A stretch of 64,000 nucleotides of DNA from an uncultured Bacteroidota bacterium (GCA_903824665.1 CAIJXT010000030.1:124001-188000); one strand, 5' to 3'. Numbered from the stretch's first letter, positions 35,100 to 43,616 are shown. Translations and numbers: made by a program. The notes: generated from the sequence alone by a model not told the origin.

Positions 35100-35164
35100 G
35101 CTCGGTCTGTAGAGCATCCCGCTTTTTTGCGGGAGGGTCTTGGGTTCGAGTCCCAACGAAGTCA
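35100..35164 (+). pseudogene. tRNA-Lys-like pseudogene C, lacking the 5' acceptor strand
   Basis: D-arm-like GCTC GGTCTGTA GAGC, then the same 8-base-loop anticodon hairpin, variable loop, T arm and 3' acceptor as copy B. No 5' acceptor strand can pair with CGAAGTC. Confidence 0.72.
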
Positions 35165-35198
35165 CTTTTTGAAAAGCCTCGCACACGCGGGGCTTTTT
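35109..35198 (+). repeat. 90-bp tRNA-derived direct repeat, copy C
   Basis: Partner of copy B. Its last 64 bases are identical to the end of tRNA-Lys plus terminator. Confidence 0.9.
35172..35198 (+). terminator. Terminator copy within repeat C
   Basis: Identical to the tRNA-Lys terminator hairpin and T run. Confidence 0.7.
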
Positions 35199-35240
35199 CA
35201 TTTTAAGTATTTCCAGCAGTAGTGCAGTTACCGGCACTAT

Positions 35241-35767
35241 CTATTTCGTCGTCTGGCTCCCCATTTTTTTACCCAGTGCCTCATAGGCAAGGTCGTCCGG
35301 TTCCCACAACTCTACTTTGTTACCTTCCATATCCAGAATGTGAACAAATTTCCCATATTCCACTGATTCAATGGTATCTACGATGGTCACACCATTCTTC
35401 CTGAGGTCTGCAACAAGTGCAGTGAGGTCAGCAACCCTGTAGTTGATCATATAGTCTTTCACCGATGGTGCGAAGTATTTTGTAGTCTCTTTAAACGGGC
35501 TCCACTGCGTAAACCCCTTTCGTGTCGTATCCTCACCCTGCCGCCATTCAAAAACCGCACCATAGGCGTTCGTAATCAGGCCCAGGTTCGTTCGGTACCA
35601 TTCCCTCATTTTGCCGGGGTCTTTGCACTTAAAGAATATACCCCTATACCCGTCACCCGCTTTGGTGTTTGCGCCTTCGGTGCCTGTTGCACAAGGGCGG
35701 TCTTAAACGCGTAACCCGATAGGAATGATGCAGCGATCATGATCACAGTAAAGGCTGTTTTCTTCAT
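35241..35767 (-). pseudogene. VOC (glyoxalase/dioxygenase) family gene broken by a one-base frameshift
   Basis: Two frames together encode one VOC protein. The upstream part starts at 35767 with KKTAFTVIMIAASFLSGYAF, a signal or anchor, and runs to KRVTGIG. The downstream part continues as IFFKCKDPGKMREWYRTNLG, then VFEWRQGED, YMINYRVADL, and FVHILDMEGNKVELWEP, the C-terminal VOC strand with its metal-ligand Glu. The break is at a run of four G on the coding strand (35640-35645); a fifth G restores the frame and gives the usual GIGGIFFKC, for 175 residues in all. Either a recent mutation or a sequencing error. In the database this may appear only as a 122-residue fragment. Confidence 0.8.
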
Positions 35768-35881
35768 ATTTTTTGTTTTAACGTTCAGGCAGATATCACT
35801 TTCGCCGGTGTCCGCACACACCAAGGTACGCCGCAACCCCGATGTTTGTATAACATCGTCAGGGCATCCGCTATAGGTCGC

Positions 35882-38311
35882 TTAAAAATTAAAGAGCAGC
35901 TTCACATTGATCAGCCGCGAGGTGAGCCGGTTGGGCACAGCATACATATTGCCCGAGCTCTGGTCTTGTATCCACGTGTAAGAGAGCGTGTTCTGTATAC
36001 TCAGCAGGTTAAAGACCTCAAGGCTGCCCCAAATGCTTTTCAGATTATTGAAGAAGCTGTTGGCATGATACTCCCGCTTGTCCCCATCCAGCAGCAGCGC
36101 AGAGAACCCTATGTCCACACGCTTATAGTCGGGTATGCGCAGTATGTTTTGGTACAGGTGTCCGCGGGGAGGTCCCACTGGCAGCCCGCTCGAGTACAGC
36201 AGGTTGATGTGTGCCTTGAAGTTTTTGTTCTTGGGCAGGTAATCTTCAAAGTACATACCCAGCATAAAGCGCTGATCGGTAGGCATCGGGAAGTAGTTAT
36301 CGTACCCGGCTATAGATGGGCTATCTGTTATTTTCTGTTCGGCTTTTAGTATTCCTATGCTTATCCACGATGTCGCATCCTGCACCAGATCGCCATACAG
36401 TCTTACTTCGCCCCCATACACATGCCCTATGGCATCGTTCTTGCCCGTATAGCGTATCCGCACATTGTCGTAGCGATACGGATCCATGTCCCATAGCTCT
36501 TTGTAGTAGGTCTCGCCGGTCACCTTGAATGGCCGGTTAAACATCTTGAAGTTATAATCTGTACCCAGCACTGCCTGCACCGATTTTTGTGCCCTCAGCT
36601 GTTTGTTGATGCCACCTGTAGGGTCGCGCATTTCACGGTAGAAGGGCGGCTGCACATACTTGCCCGCCGAGAATTTGATCACGATATCACGTTTGTCTGA
36701 TCGCGGCTTGTACGATAGCTGCACCCGCGGGCTTACGATAAACTCATTGTTCAGAAAGCTATGGTTAAAACGCACACCCGCCGTAGCCGTCAGCCTGCCA
36801 GAGTCAAAGCGTATATAGTCTTGTATAAACCCGCTGGCACGCATATAGTTAAACGAAGCCGAAGAGTGAAAAAAGCTCGCTATAGGCAAGTCGAAGGCAG
36901 AGTAGGGTTGTGAGAATGCGGCAGAGTCGCGGCGCTCCCACTCATGCAGCTGGTCGGTGATCCCGGTGGCAGTCACATTACCGCCAAACTGTATCAGGTT
37001 GTTCTTGGCCTCATACGTACCCCTGAAGCCCATATCACCTACATTCACATTCAGGTAGTTGCGGGCAAAGTTCTGTATGCCGCCCGCGCCCAGGTAGGTT
37101 TTTATCTGCCCGAAGTCGCGCTTGCTCATATCGGTCTGCAGCTCGCCCAGCAGGTAGGCGCCACTTATATCGTAGGTTTCATACTCGTTCGTGCTGAAAG
37201 CCGATCCCAGAAATTTCAAACGTAGTTTAGAGCCTTCCTTATGGTACGTGGTCGATATCCCTCCGAACCGCGAATCAAACTGATCAAACTCACCACCCTG
37301 ATAATACACATTCAGCAGAAACGCCTGATTCAGCACCCCAAAGCTCGATGATGAGGTCTCCGGGAAAAACGTGAATCTATTCCGTGCATAGTTACCTATC
37401 GCCTCCAGCTCCCAGCTTTTACCCAGCTTGTAGTTGATGAGTGCCTGAATGTCTGTGAATGACGGATTGTAAATGCCCTTCGTTGGCTGCGAGCGCAACA
37501 CATATTGGTTGCTTTTCTGCCGTGCACCCACCAGGTACGTCAGCCGCTGGTTCTTTGAGGCCCCCTCCAGGTGCATACTCGCCCCCAGCAGGCTCGTCGT
37601 TACCGATCCCGCAAACTCTTTCGGCCGTTTGTAGTTCACATCCAGCACACTGCTCATCTTGTCACCATACTTCGCCTGAAAACCACCTACCGAGAAGTTC
37701 ACATTTGATACCAGATCAGAGTTGATGAAGCTGAGCCCTTCCTGCTGCCCTGTACGCACCAGAAACGGGCGGTAGATCTCAAAGTCATTTACATACACCA
37801 GGTTCTCGTCAAAGTTGCCACCACGTACACTGTATTGCGATGTCAGCTCATTGTTCGATCCCACAGCCAGTTTTATCATGCCTTCCACACCACCTATTAT
37901 GCTGGGCATGTACACAGCCTTGCTCACATCCAGATACACCGATCCCGCCTCACCACGTTTGCGCTGGTCTTTCACGGTGAATTCTACAAGCTGGGTAGAT
38001 TTCTTAGGTGTCATCTGCACATCTATCGTGCGCGTAGCCCCGGCGGCCAGTAGTACCTGCCGCCTGATCACATCGTGCCCTGCCGAGTAAAAAACCACCG
38101 AAACATTTTTCCCACCCGGCACCTCCAGCCAGTAGTAGCCCTTTTTGTCGGTGTAGGTACCCATGCCGGTCTCTTCGTCGGCCACCAGCGCCTGTTCTAC
38201 AGCTTTGTTGCGGTCGTCTTTCACTATCCCCGTCACCACAGCCATTTGTGCATAGGTGCCCGTGGCCATCAACAACAAAACAAAAAACCAGACGAATCTT
38301 TGATGGAGCAT
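35882..38311 (-). CDS. TonB-dependent outer-membrane receptor
   Basis: An 809-residue barrel protein. It has a signal peptide (FVWFFVLLLMATGTYAQ), an N-terminal carboxypeptidase-regulatory-like domain of about 90 residues (VTGIVKDDRNKAVEQALV ... GTYTDKKGYYWLEVPGGKNVSVVF), a plug domain (QYSVRGGNFDENLVYVNDFEIYRP) and a C-terminal barrel ending LINVKLLFNF. Family members import large or scarce nutrients with energy from TonB. No SusD partner is adjacent, so it is not a classic polysaccharide-utilisation pair. Substrate unknown. Confidence 0.92.
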   Translation of the reverse strand: MLHQRFVWFFVLLLMATGTYAQMAVVTGIVKDDRNKAVEQALVADEETGMGTYTDKKGYYWLEVPGGKNVSVVFYSAGHDVIRRQVLLAAGATRTIDVQMTPKKSTQLVEFTVKDQRKRGEAGSVYLDVSKAVYMPSIIGGVEGMIKLAVGSNNELTSQYSVRGGNFDENLVYVNDFEIYRPFLVRTGQQEGLSFINSDLVSNVNFSVGGFQAKYGDKMSSVLDVNYKRPKEFAGSVTTSLLGASMHLEGASKNQRLTYLVGARQKSNQYVLRSQPTKGIYNPSFTDIQALINYKLGKSWELEAIGNYARNRFTFFPETSSSSFGVLNQAFLLNVYYQGGEFDQFDSRFGGISTTYHKEGSKLRLKFLGSAFSTNEYETYDISGAYLLGELQTDMSKRDFGQIKTYLGAGGIQNFARNYLNVNVGDMGFRGTYEAKNNLIQFGGNVTATGITDQLHEWERRDSAAFSQPYSAFDLPIASFFHSSASFNYMRASGFIQDYIRFDSGRLTATAGVRFNHSFLNNEFIVSPRVQLSYKPRSDKRDIVIKFSAGKYVQPPFYREMRDPTGGINKQLRAQKSVQAVLGTDYNFKMFNRPFKVTGETYYKELWDMDPYRYDNVRIRYTGKNDAIGHVYGGEVRLYGDLVQDATSWISIGILKAEQKITDSPSIAGYDNYFPMPTDQRFMLGMYFEDYLPKNKNFKAHINLLYSSGLPVGPPRGHLYQNILRIPDYKRVDIGFSALLLDGDKREYHANSFFNNLKSIWGSLEVFNLLSIQNTLSYTWIQDQSSGNMYAVPNRLTSRLINVKLLFNF

Positions 38312-38339
38312 AAACCTCTTTAACGTATTGAATGTAGAA

Positions 38340-38993
38340 TTATTTTCCGGTCTGCTTCAATCTTTTTATCGCGTCCGTCGGGTCTGCGGCAGAGAATACC
38401 GTATTGCCTGCCACCAGCACATCCGCGCCTGCGGCTATTATCTCAGCCGCGTTGTCCAGCGTCACACCACCATCTATTTCTATCAGCGTGTTCGTGCCGG
38501 CCAGTGTTATCAGCTCTTTCGCCCTGCGTATCTTGCCGTAGGTCAGTGGCAGAAATTGCTGCCCGCCAAATCCCGGATTAATGCTCATCACCAGCAGCAG
38601 GTCTATATCCTGCAGCAGATCCGCAACTGCATCCACCGGTGTATGTGGGTTTATCGCCAGCCCCGCCTTCATACCCAGTGCGCGGATAGAAGTGAGCGTG
38701 CGGTGCAGGTGATACCCCGTTTCATAGTGTACCGTCAGGTAGTCTGCACCTGCTTTCTTGAAATCCGCCAGATAGCGCTCTGGTTCTTCCACCATCAGGT
38801 GCACATCAAAGGTCTTCGTCGATGCCTTGCGCATTTGCGCTATTATCGGCATGCCGTAGCTGATGTTGGGTACAAAACGCCCATCCATCACATCCAGATG
38901 AAACCAGTCTGCGGCACTGTTATTGATCATTTCTATTTCGGCGCCAAGCTTCAGAAAGTCGGCCGAAAGCATGGATGGAGCGATAATTGGCAT
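38340..38993 (-). CDS. rpe: Ribulose-phosphate 3-epimerase
   Basis: Interconverts ribulose 5-phosphate and xylulose 5-phosphate in the pentose phosphate pathway. The 217-residue TIM-barrel protein shows IIAPSMLSADFLKLG, WFHLDVMDGRFVPNISYG with metal-binding His and catalytic Asp, DVHLMVEEPERYL, the second metal site MSINPGFGGQQF, and IEIDGGVTLDNAAEI ending the phosphate site. It lies 28 bases upstream of the TonB-receptor gene on the same strand and may be co-transcribed with it. Confidence 0.96.
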   Translation of the reverse strand: MPIIAPSMLSADFLKLGAEIEMINNSAADWFHLDVMDGRFVPNISYGMPIIAQMRKASTKTFDVHLMVEEPERYLADFKKAGADYLTVHYETGYHLHRTLTSIRALGMKAGLAINPHTPVDAVADLLQDIDLLLVMSINPGFGGQQFLPLTYGKIRRAKELITLAGTNTLIEIDGGVTLDNAAEIIAAGADVLVAGNTVFSAADPTDAIKRLKQTGK

Positions 38994-39082
38994 TGTCTTG
39001 ATATTTGAATCTTATTTTTTGAAATTGAACTTACCGGCCCACCCGGCTTCATTTTTTCAGCACTTCCGTACTATTTAGCCAC

Positions 39083-40105
39083 TTATTTACGCAGTCGCTT
39101 CAGCGCTATTCTCGGCGCTTCATACGTGCTGTCCAGTCCCAGGGCAGTATTGTAGTCGGCTACTGCGTTTCTTATACTATCCATGATCTCGCTGCATATA
39201 CCACGGTTGTAGTACGCCGACGGGTTGGTCGGGTCTGTTTTTATCGCCAGGTCATAGTGGCGCCACGCCTTGGCCGTCGAGTCTTCCTGCATCAGCACAT
39301 ACCCCAGGTTAAAGTAAGCATTCGTATAGCCCCGGTCTTTCAGTATACACCTCCTGTATTCTGTTTTAGCCTTTGCATAGTCCTTCATTTCCTGAAAATA
39401 CACCCCCCGTGCAAAGATCGGGAAAACGTCCGTCGTGTCCATCGCGTAGGCATTATCCAGGTACTTTATGGCTATTGCGTCTTTCTTGGCACTGTGCAGT
39501 ATCCCCAGTTGTATCACCGCATCCCTGTAGTCTGGCGACACCTGCACACTGGTCTGAAAGTTCGATATCGCCTTAGCAGTGTCCTTCATGTCCTTGTAGA
39601 TCATCCCTTTCAGAAAGTAGGCCTCCGGGTCATACACATTCTTGCGCAGCACCAGATTGATCTCTGCAAACGCCCTTGGGTAGTCCTGTATGTACAGAAA
39701 CAGTTTCGCTATTTTCAGGTGTGCTTTCCGGTCATCCGGCTTTTTGTTCAGGGCTTTTTGTATCCACTCTATCGAGCCTGTGATGTCTTTATTCTCAAAC
39801 AGCAGATCACCTACCGCGCTATAGTACTCCGCCTTATTCGTATCCAGCGATGCCGCCTTTTTAAAATCCCTCAGCGCCAGCGTGTCTTCACGCGCCTTCA
39901 GCAGCAGCCGGCCACGCTCATAGTACAGTGTGGCATCTTCCGGTGTTTTTCCTATCTCATCAGTTATGGTTTTCAGCGCCGGGTCCTGAGTATAGACGGG
40001 GTTCATATCCGTAGCCGCGTTTTGTTTGCCCTTGTTTTCACTACAGGCACCCAGCAGCAGCACACCGGCTATAAATGGAAAGTACTTTATCCATAGGCTT
40101 TTCAT
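39083..40105 (-). CDS. TPR-repeat lipoprotein
   Basis: A 340-residue lipoprotein: signal LWIKYFPFIAGVLLLGAC with the acceptor Cys21, a short linker, then about eight tetratricopeptide repeats (for example ATLYYERGRLLLKAREDTLA, AYFNLGYVLMQEDSTAKAWR, SAYYNRGICSEIMDSIRNAV) to the C-terminus. It is probably an envelope scaffold for protein-protein contacts; partner unknown. A TAATTTTG box ends 4 bases before the ATG, suggesting a leaderless message. Upstream of rpe on the same strand. Confidence 0.85.
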   Translation of the reverse strand: MKSLWIKYFPFIAGVLLLGACSENKGKQNAATDMNPVYTQDPALKTITDEIGKTPEDATLYYERGRLLLKAREDTLALRDFKKAASLDTNKAEYYSAVGDLLFENKDITGSIEWIQKALNKKPDDRKAHLKIAKLFLYIQDYPRAFAEINLVLRKNVYDPEAYFLKGMIYKDMKDTAKAISNFQTSVQVSPDYRDAVIQLGILHSAKKDAIAIKYLDNAYAMDTTDVFPIFARGVYFQEMKDYAKAKTEYRRCILKDRGYTNAYFNLGYVLMQEDSTAKAWRHYDLAIKTDPTNPSAYYNRGICSEIMDSIRNAVADYNTALGLDSTYEAPRIALKRLRK

Positions 40106-40109
40106 CAGG

Positions 40110-40117
40110 CAAAATTA
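40110..40117 (-). promoter_or_regulatory. -7 promoter box of the TPR lipoprotein gene
   Basis: TAATTTTG on the minus strand, a full match to TAnnTTTG, ends exactly 4 bases before the start codon. Confidence 0.5.
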
Positions 40118-40395
40118 TTAAAAAAGTACGATGCGGGCGGCACAAATCCCCAGCCACCCAACACCCCCACATAATGCCACTGATATTATGCTCGCCAGCC
40201 CACCACACACCACCGATACGCATTGAGCGCTCGCCCCGATTTTTCATCCTATCGTGTGAACATATTTGCTGCATCGAATCCACTCGCCCCGACTTTTGCA
40301 ACTAATGGGCACATTTTGAGCGTTTTTCCTCAATTGTGCCCATTTTTCCATGATTTTGCTGTTTATAACTTTACTTACAGACAACATAAAGCATC
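40118..40395. other. Intergenic region between divergent genes
   Basis: No gene is supported. It contains two similar short segments with CTCGCCCCGA (about 40229 and 40283) and a perfect 10-base inverted repeat, AATGGGCACA (40304-40313) and TGTGCCCATT (40335-40344), that could be an operator or a weak terminator. Confidence 0.5.
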
Positions 40396-40425
40396 TTTGC
40401 TTTTACATAAATAGCCATAAATTTG
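40396..40425 (+). promoter_or_regulatory. Promoter of the outer-membrane protein gene
   Basis: TTTG at 40396-40399, an 18-base spacer, and TAAATTTG at 40418-40425, which ends 12 bases before the ATG at 40438. Full match to both consensus elements. Confidence 0.65.
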
Positions 40426-40437
40426 CGCATTTTTTTT

Positions 40438-41202
40438 ATGAGGTATATTCTAGCTGTTTTCTTTTGTTTCTGTCAATACACATGTTATGCGGTAAGGCCG
40501 TTTATAACAGATGATGCTCGGATTGTTGGATGGAGATTGGCTCAATATGAGACATGGCTGCGATTTGATAAACACGCATGGCAACATTGGAACATGGCAG
40601 CTTATGGACCTTCAAAAAAATTGGAACTCGCATTGGGCTTTGTACATGGTGTGCAGATTCACACAAACGACGAAAAGGACTATTCGTATGCAATCCCTCT
40701 CGTACAGGCGAAATATCTGATTAAAGAATATACTCCAAATAAACTTCCGGGAATCGCTGTGGTGGCTGGTTCATTTCTACCCGGAGGCAATGGTTCGTTC
40801 AAAGCCCCTGGTTATGGTGGCTTTGCATATGTTGCAATTACCCAATGTTTTGGCAAAACGGAAAACGTTTTAATTCATGCAAATGTTGGAGCTAATCATG
40901 TGAAGTATCCGACATTCGAGCATAATGTAGTAACATGGGGAATAGGAACGCAAATCAAGACTATTGGAGGATTGCATTTAATAGGCGAAGTTTTCTCTGG
41001 CGATCCTTACGTGCCGGGGTCAGGCATGTCGTTTCAAACCGGGTTCAGACACATTGTCAACAATTATGTTCAACTTGATCTGACGATCGGGCAAGGGTTA
41101 TCTGGTACCCATATTCTACCTTTGTGGTACGGCGGAGGAGTGCGGCTCGTGACTGATTACTTTGAAAAACGTAAATCAAGAAATCACCACAAACATTTAT
41201 AA
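40438..41202 (+). CDS. Outer-membrane beta-barrel protein, phenol-degradation MetA-like
   Basis: A 254-residue protein with a signal peptide (RYILAVFFCFCQYTCYA) and then RPFITDDARIVGWRLAQYETWL, an opening typical of the MetA-pathway (PF13557-like) outer-membrane family. Strands follow through KKLELALGFVHGVQ, GIAVVAGSFLPGG, HLIGEVFSGDP and FRHIVNNYVQLDLTIGQGL. Such proteins are thought to be small transport or channel barrels. The frame allows a TTG 15 bases upstream, which would fall inside the promoter. It is the first gene of the accessory segment and already A+T-richer. Confidence 0.75.
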   Translation: MRYILAVFFCFCQYTCYAVRPFITDDARIVGWRLAQYETWLRFDKHAWQHWNMAAYGPSKKLELALGFVHGVQIHTNDEKDYSYAIPLVQAKYLIKEYTPNKLPGIAVVAGSFLPGGNGSFKAPGYGGFAYVAITQCFGKTENVLIHANVGANHVKYPTFEHNVVTWGIGTQIKTIGGLHLIGEVFSGDPYVPGSGMSFQTGFRHIVNNYVQLDLTIGQGLSGTHILPLWYGGGVRLVTDYFEKRKSRNHHKHL

Positions 41203-41251
41203 CGCACGATTTATTTGCTTTCTTTTGATCATAAGAACTTGCAATCTTGAA

Positions 41252-41734
41252 CTATTTTTGAGAAATCTTTAATTGCTCTATCTCCCTTTGTAAATGAACC
41301 AGAGTTGTTTGAATAGACAATAATATATCAGCTTCTTTTTTTTCATTGTTGATTTCGTCTTTTGTTTCTTCTTGAATTTCATCAACATCCTCTTGAATTT
41401 CATCAACATCTTTTTGTATTTCCTCAATATCTTCTCCTATCTCCTCAATATCTTCTCCTATCTCCTCAATGTCTTCTTGTATGATCTCAATATTCTGATT
41501 GTTCATATTTATTGACATTTGAATAAATATGGATAGGTATATGGCCTCAAGTGAAACGATTGTTGTCAGCACCAATAACATCCTTTCAAAACTGACGAAA
41601 CCCATGTAAGGAATTGCAAATGACATTACAAACAAAATAGTATGCAGCACAACTGAAGTAGAAGAACCAACCCACTTCGTAATGTTGGAGGCTCCTTTCT
41701 CCATCATAATTTTTTGCCTCTCTTTGATTCCCAT
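41252..41734 (-). CDS. Membrane protein with acidic heptad-repeat coiled coil, DUF1003-like membrane part
   Basis: A 160-residue protein. Two membrane spans (VVLHTILFVMSFAIPYMGFV and LLVLTTIVSLEAIYLSIFIQMS) resemble the DUF1003 membrane segment (LEAIxLSIF). They are followed by about six seven-residue repeats, IGEDIEE/IQKDVDE/IQEDVDE, then a second helix (ILLSIQTTLVHLQREIEQLK). The repeats are strongly acidic, with Ile at every heptad start, and should form a cytoplasmic coiled coil. At DNA level the region 41360-41490 is a 21-base tandem repeat, so copy number may vary. Function unknown. Confidence 0.65.
   Translation of the reverse strand: MGIKERQKIMMEKGASNITKWVGSSTSVVLHTILFVMSFAIPYMGFVSFERMLLVLTTIVSLEAIYLSIFIQMSINMNNQNIEIIQEDIEEIGEDIEEIGEDIEEIQKDVDEIQEDVDEIQEETKDEINNEKKEADILLSIQTTLVHLQREIEQLKISQK
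41360..41490. repeat. 21-bp tandem repeat inside the coiled-coil gene
   Basis: About six units of 21 bases based on TCCTCAATATCTTCTCCTATC; the two central units are identical. It encodes the heptads of the gene at 41252-41734. Confidence 0.75.
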
Positions 41735-41818
41735 GTTGTCATTTTACGCCATAAAATTAGGCGAATTCGCGAGGGAACTCAAAATAAATCCGCAAATCGC
41801 TTTTTGTGAAAATAAAAT

Positions 41819-41838
41819 GGTTCGAAAGTTGTCCAGTC
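41819..41838 (+). repeat. 20-bp direct repeat, copy 1
   Basis: GGTTCGAAAGTTGTCCAGTC, identical to 41938-41957. Confidence 0.8.
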
Positions 41839-41937
41839 AACTCCATCCATGTTTTGAGCAGCATTTCCCACCTTTTGTAATAAGTTACTCAATTAGATCT
41901 AATAGTGCTTTCAAAGCAACTAAATCCCTTATGAAAA

Positions 41938-41957
41938 GGTTCGAAAGTTGTCCAGTC
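41938..41957 (+). repeat. 20-bp direct repeat, copy 2
   Basis: Identical to copy 1, 119 bases away. Its 3' part continues as GTCCAGTCGCCCCGACAA, found again with one change at 45666-45683. Confidence 0.8.
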
Positions 41958-41970
41958 GCCCCGACAAAAG

Positions 41971-42001
41971 AAAAAACCAGGGCCCTTCGCCTTGGTTTTT
42001 T
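41971..42001. terminator. Bidirectional terminator-like hairpin
   Basis: AAAAACCAGGGC pairs with GCCTTGGTTTTT (one G-T pair) over a 5-base loop. No gene ends nearby on the plus strand, so it may be left from a lost gene. Confidence 0.55.
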
Positions 42002-42386
42002 CTTTTCCCTCCGCTCCCGCTCTCTTTCCCGCTCTATTATTGCTCGTTTGTTCACTTTTTTAATAGTTTGTTCACAATTTTTCACGCATTTTAGATCTAA
42101 TCCACTCAAGTCTTTTAATATGAACCTTATTGGACATTTATCGAACCATTTTCTCGAAAATCTACAATTGTTGGTCGTATAAATTTTTGAGTATCATTAG
42201 CTGACAATGGCATTGGTAGACTTATTGTACTCCATATTAAGAATTACACGACAAATCCGGGTCAGAAAAGATTGTTAGTTCTTAACTTCAACAGAGTATT
42301 ATTTGTACCAGGCCGGACAATCAATGAATTCCCTGCCTTCACAAATAAATGTTCGTCATAGCTCATTTTATAAAGACAGGACGCAA

Positions 42387-43526
42387 ATGAAAGAAACGAC
42401 AATACCAATATGGCTACTTCTTTTTTTGTTTTCTGCAAACCCAACCATCGGGCAGCAAACAAAAATTGATGTTGCAATTCATTTCAGGGTAGACACCTCG
42501 AAAAAAGAGATAAAAGAAGTTGCAGGGCTGTGGGCAAATTATTTGAATTCCAAACCTGACAGTTTATATGACAACCCCTATTGGAATAATGCCGAGAAAA
42601 TTAAATACAAGAGCTTTGACTTTTCTACACCCTACTTGTACCAATTACCATCAAAACAGCTTCTTAACTATTATAAGCCTACTATTTTATCAATTGAGAA
42701 AGAGGGTGAATATTACGGGATCAGAACGCTGTTTTCAGCCAACGGTCTTGACGGAGAATACCAGAGATCAAACCCCTGGTGCATTACAAAACTATACGCT
42801 CTAAAAGAAAACGGCGAATGGAGACTTAAAAATGCACTACCGGTAATTACAGAAAAATGGAACAAGAAAACAATTGGAAAAATAACCTTCATTTATCCAC
42901 AACATCACCAATTCAACAATCACCTTGCTACAAAAGCAGATCAATTCTGCAACGAATTATCCAAAGAATTTAAATTTCCGGAATGGAAACCCTTTGAATT
43001 TTATATCACGGAAAGTGGAGATGAGATGGGCAAGCTCTTAAATTTTGACTTCTATGCTGCCGGTTATACAACCGGGATCGGGATGAATGATGAGCGGATA
43101 CTCTTAGGCGGGACAGGTTCGGAATATTATCCTCATGAATTTGTTCATTTGGTGGTTCCGAAATTTAACCGACCTGGCCTGATTGAAGAAGGCTTTGCGA
43201 CCTGGAAAGGTGGACAGGGCGGCGGAAAAACGTTTGAAGAGAGTGCTGAACTACTGGCAAGTGAATTGTCTAAAAACGATACCGTAACTTTCTCAGATAT
43301 TTTAAACAAAAAGTGGGGCTGGCTATATGCTTCGTTTTATACAACAGGTGCAGTTTTTTGCAAAGCAGCTTATGATAAAGGGGGAATAAACCTTGTTAAA
43401 AAACTATTGGAAACACCCAATGACGATGAAAAATTAGTAGAAACCATTTGCAGCTTGTTTGAAATTAAAGGAAAGGATATAAAGGCTTTTTGGAGAAGTG
43501 AAGTGCTGAAATTTAAGCGCAAATAG
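42387..43526 (+). CDS. Secreted metallopeptidase-like protein (peptidase MA-like, gluzincin type)
   Basis: A 379-residue protein. It has a signal peptide (IPIWLLLFLFSANPTIGQQ), an N-terminal domain of about 170 residues without recognised family, and a C-terminal zinc-peptidase-like domain with HEFVH (His250, Glu251, His254) and, 13 residues on, IEEGFATW, whose Glu is the expected third zinc ligand of gluzincins in the peptidase MA family. All three ligands and the catalytic Glu are present, so activity is plausible; the substrate is unknown. The frame extends 84 bases further upstream, but the ATG at 42387 opens the signal peptide. Confidence 0.75.
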   Translation: MKETTIPIWLLLFLFSANPTIGQQTKIDVAIHFRVDTSKKEIKEVAGLWANYLNSKPDSLYDNPYWNNAEKIKYKSFDFSTPYLYQLPSKQLLNYYKPTILSIEKEGEYYGIRTLFSANGLDGEYQRSNPWCITKLYALKENGEWRLKNALPVITEKWNKKTIGKITFIYPQHHQFNNHLATKADQFCNELSKEFKFPEWKPFEFYITESGDEMGKLLNFDFYAAGYTTGIGMNDERILLGGTGSEYYPHEFVHLVVPKFNRPGLIEEGFATWKGGQGGGKTFEESAELLASELSKNDTVTFSDILNKKWGWLYASFYTTGAVFCKAAYDKGGINLVKKLLETPNDDEKLVETICSLFEIKGKDIKAFWRSEVLKFKRK

Positions 43527-43616
43527 TGTGTTGGCAGGAAGAGAATTTTTGTCGCCAATCTGGAGATTGACAGCCGCCGTTAAATAGTCGGGATACTACG
43601 CCAGGCTATGACTACA

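Larger units (their letters stand above)
41735..42386. other. Gene-free stretch with short repeats and a terminator
   Basis: No supported gene in 652 bases. It holds two copies of a 20-base repeat (41819-41838 and 41938-41957), two TTAGATCTAAT palindromes (about 41893 and 42091), and a hairpin with T/A runs at 41971-42001. A short open stretch near 42184-42350 shows LADNGIGRL, which recalls a histidine-kinase ATP box but is too short to call. Confidence 0.5.

Noticed and set aside
34957-35184. Minus-strand open frame of 75 codons with an internal duplication (RGFSKSDFVGTRTQDP twice)
   Set aside because: It is the reverse complement of the two tRNA-derived repeats and terminators. The protein repeat only mirrors the DNA repeat. 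Such frames are known annotation artefacts over tRNA genes.
41360-41490. Regular short repeats considered as a CRISPR array
   Set aside because: Units are contiguous 21-base coding repeats without spacers and lie in frame within a gene. No cas genes in the window.
42184-42350. Short frame with LADNGIGRL, resembling the ATP box of histidine kinases
   Set aside because: Only about nine residues match and no other kinase motif is nearby; probably chance.
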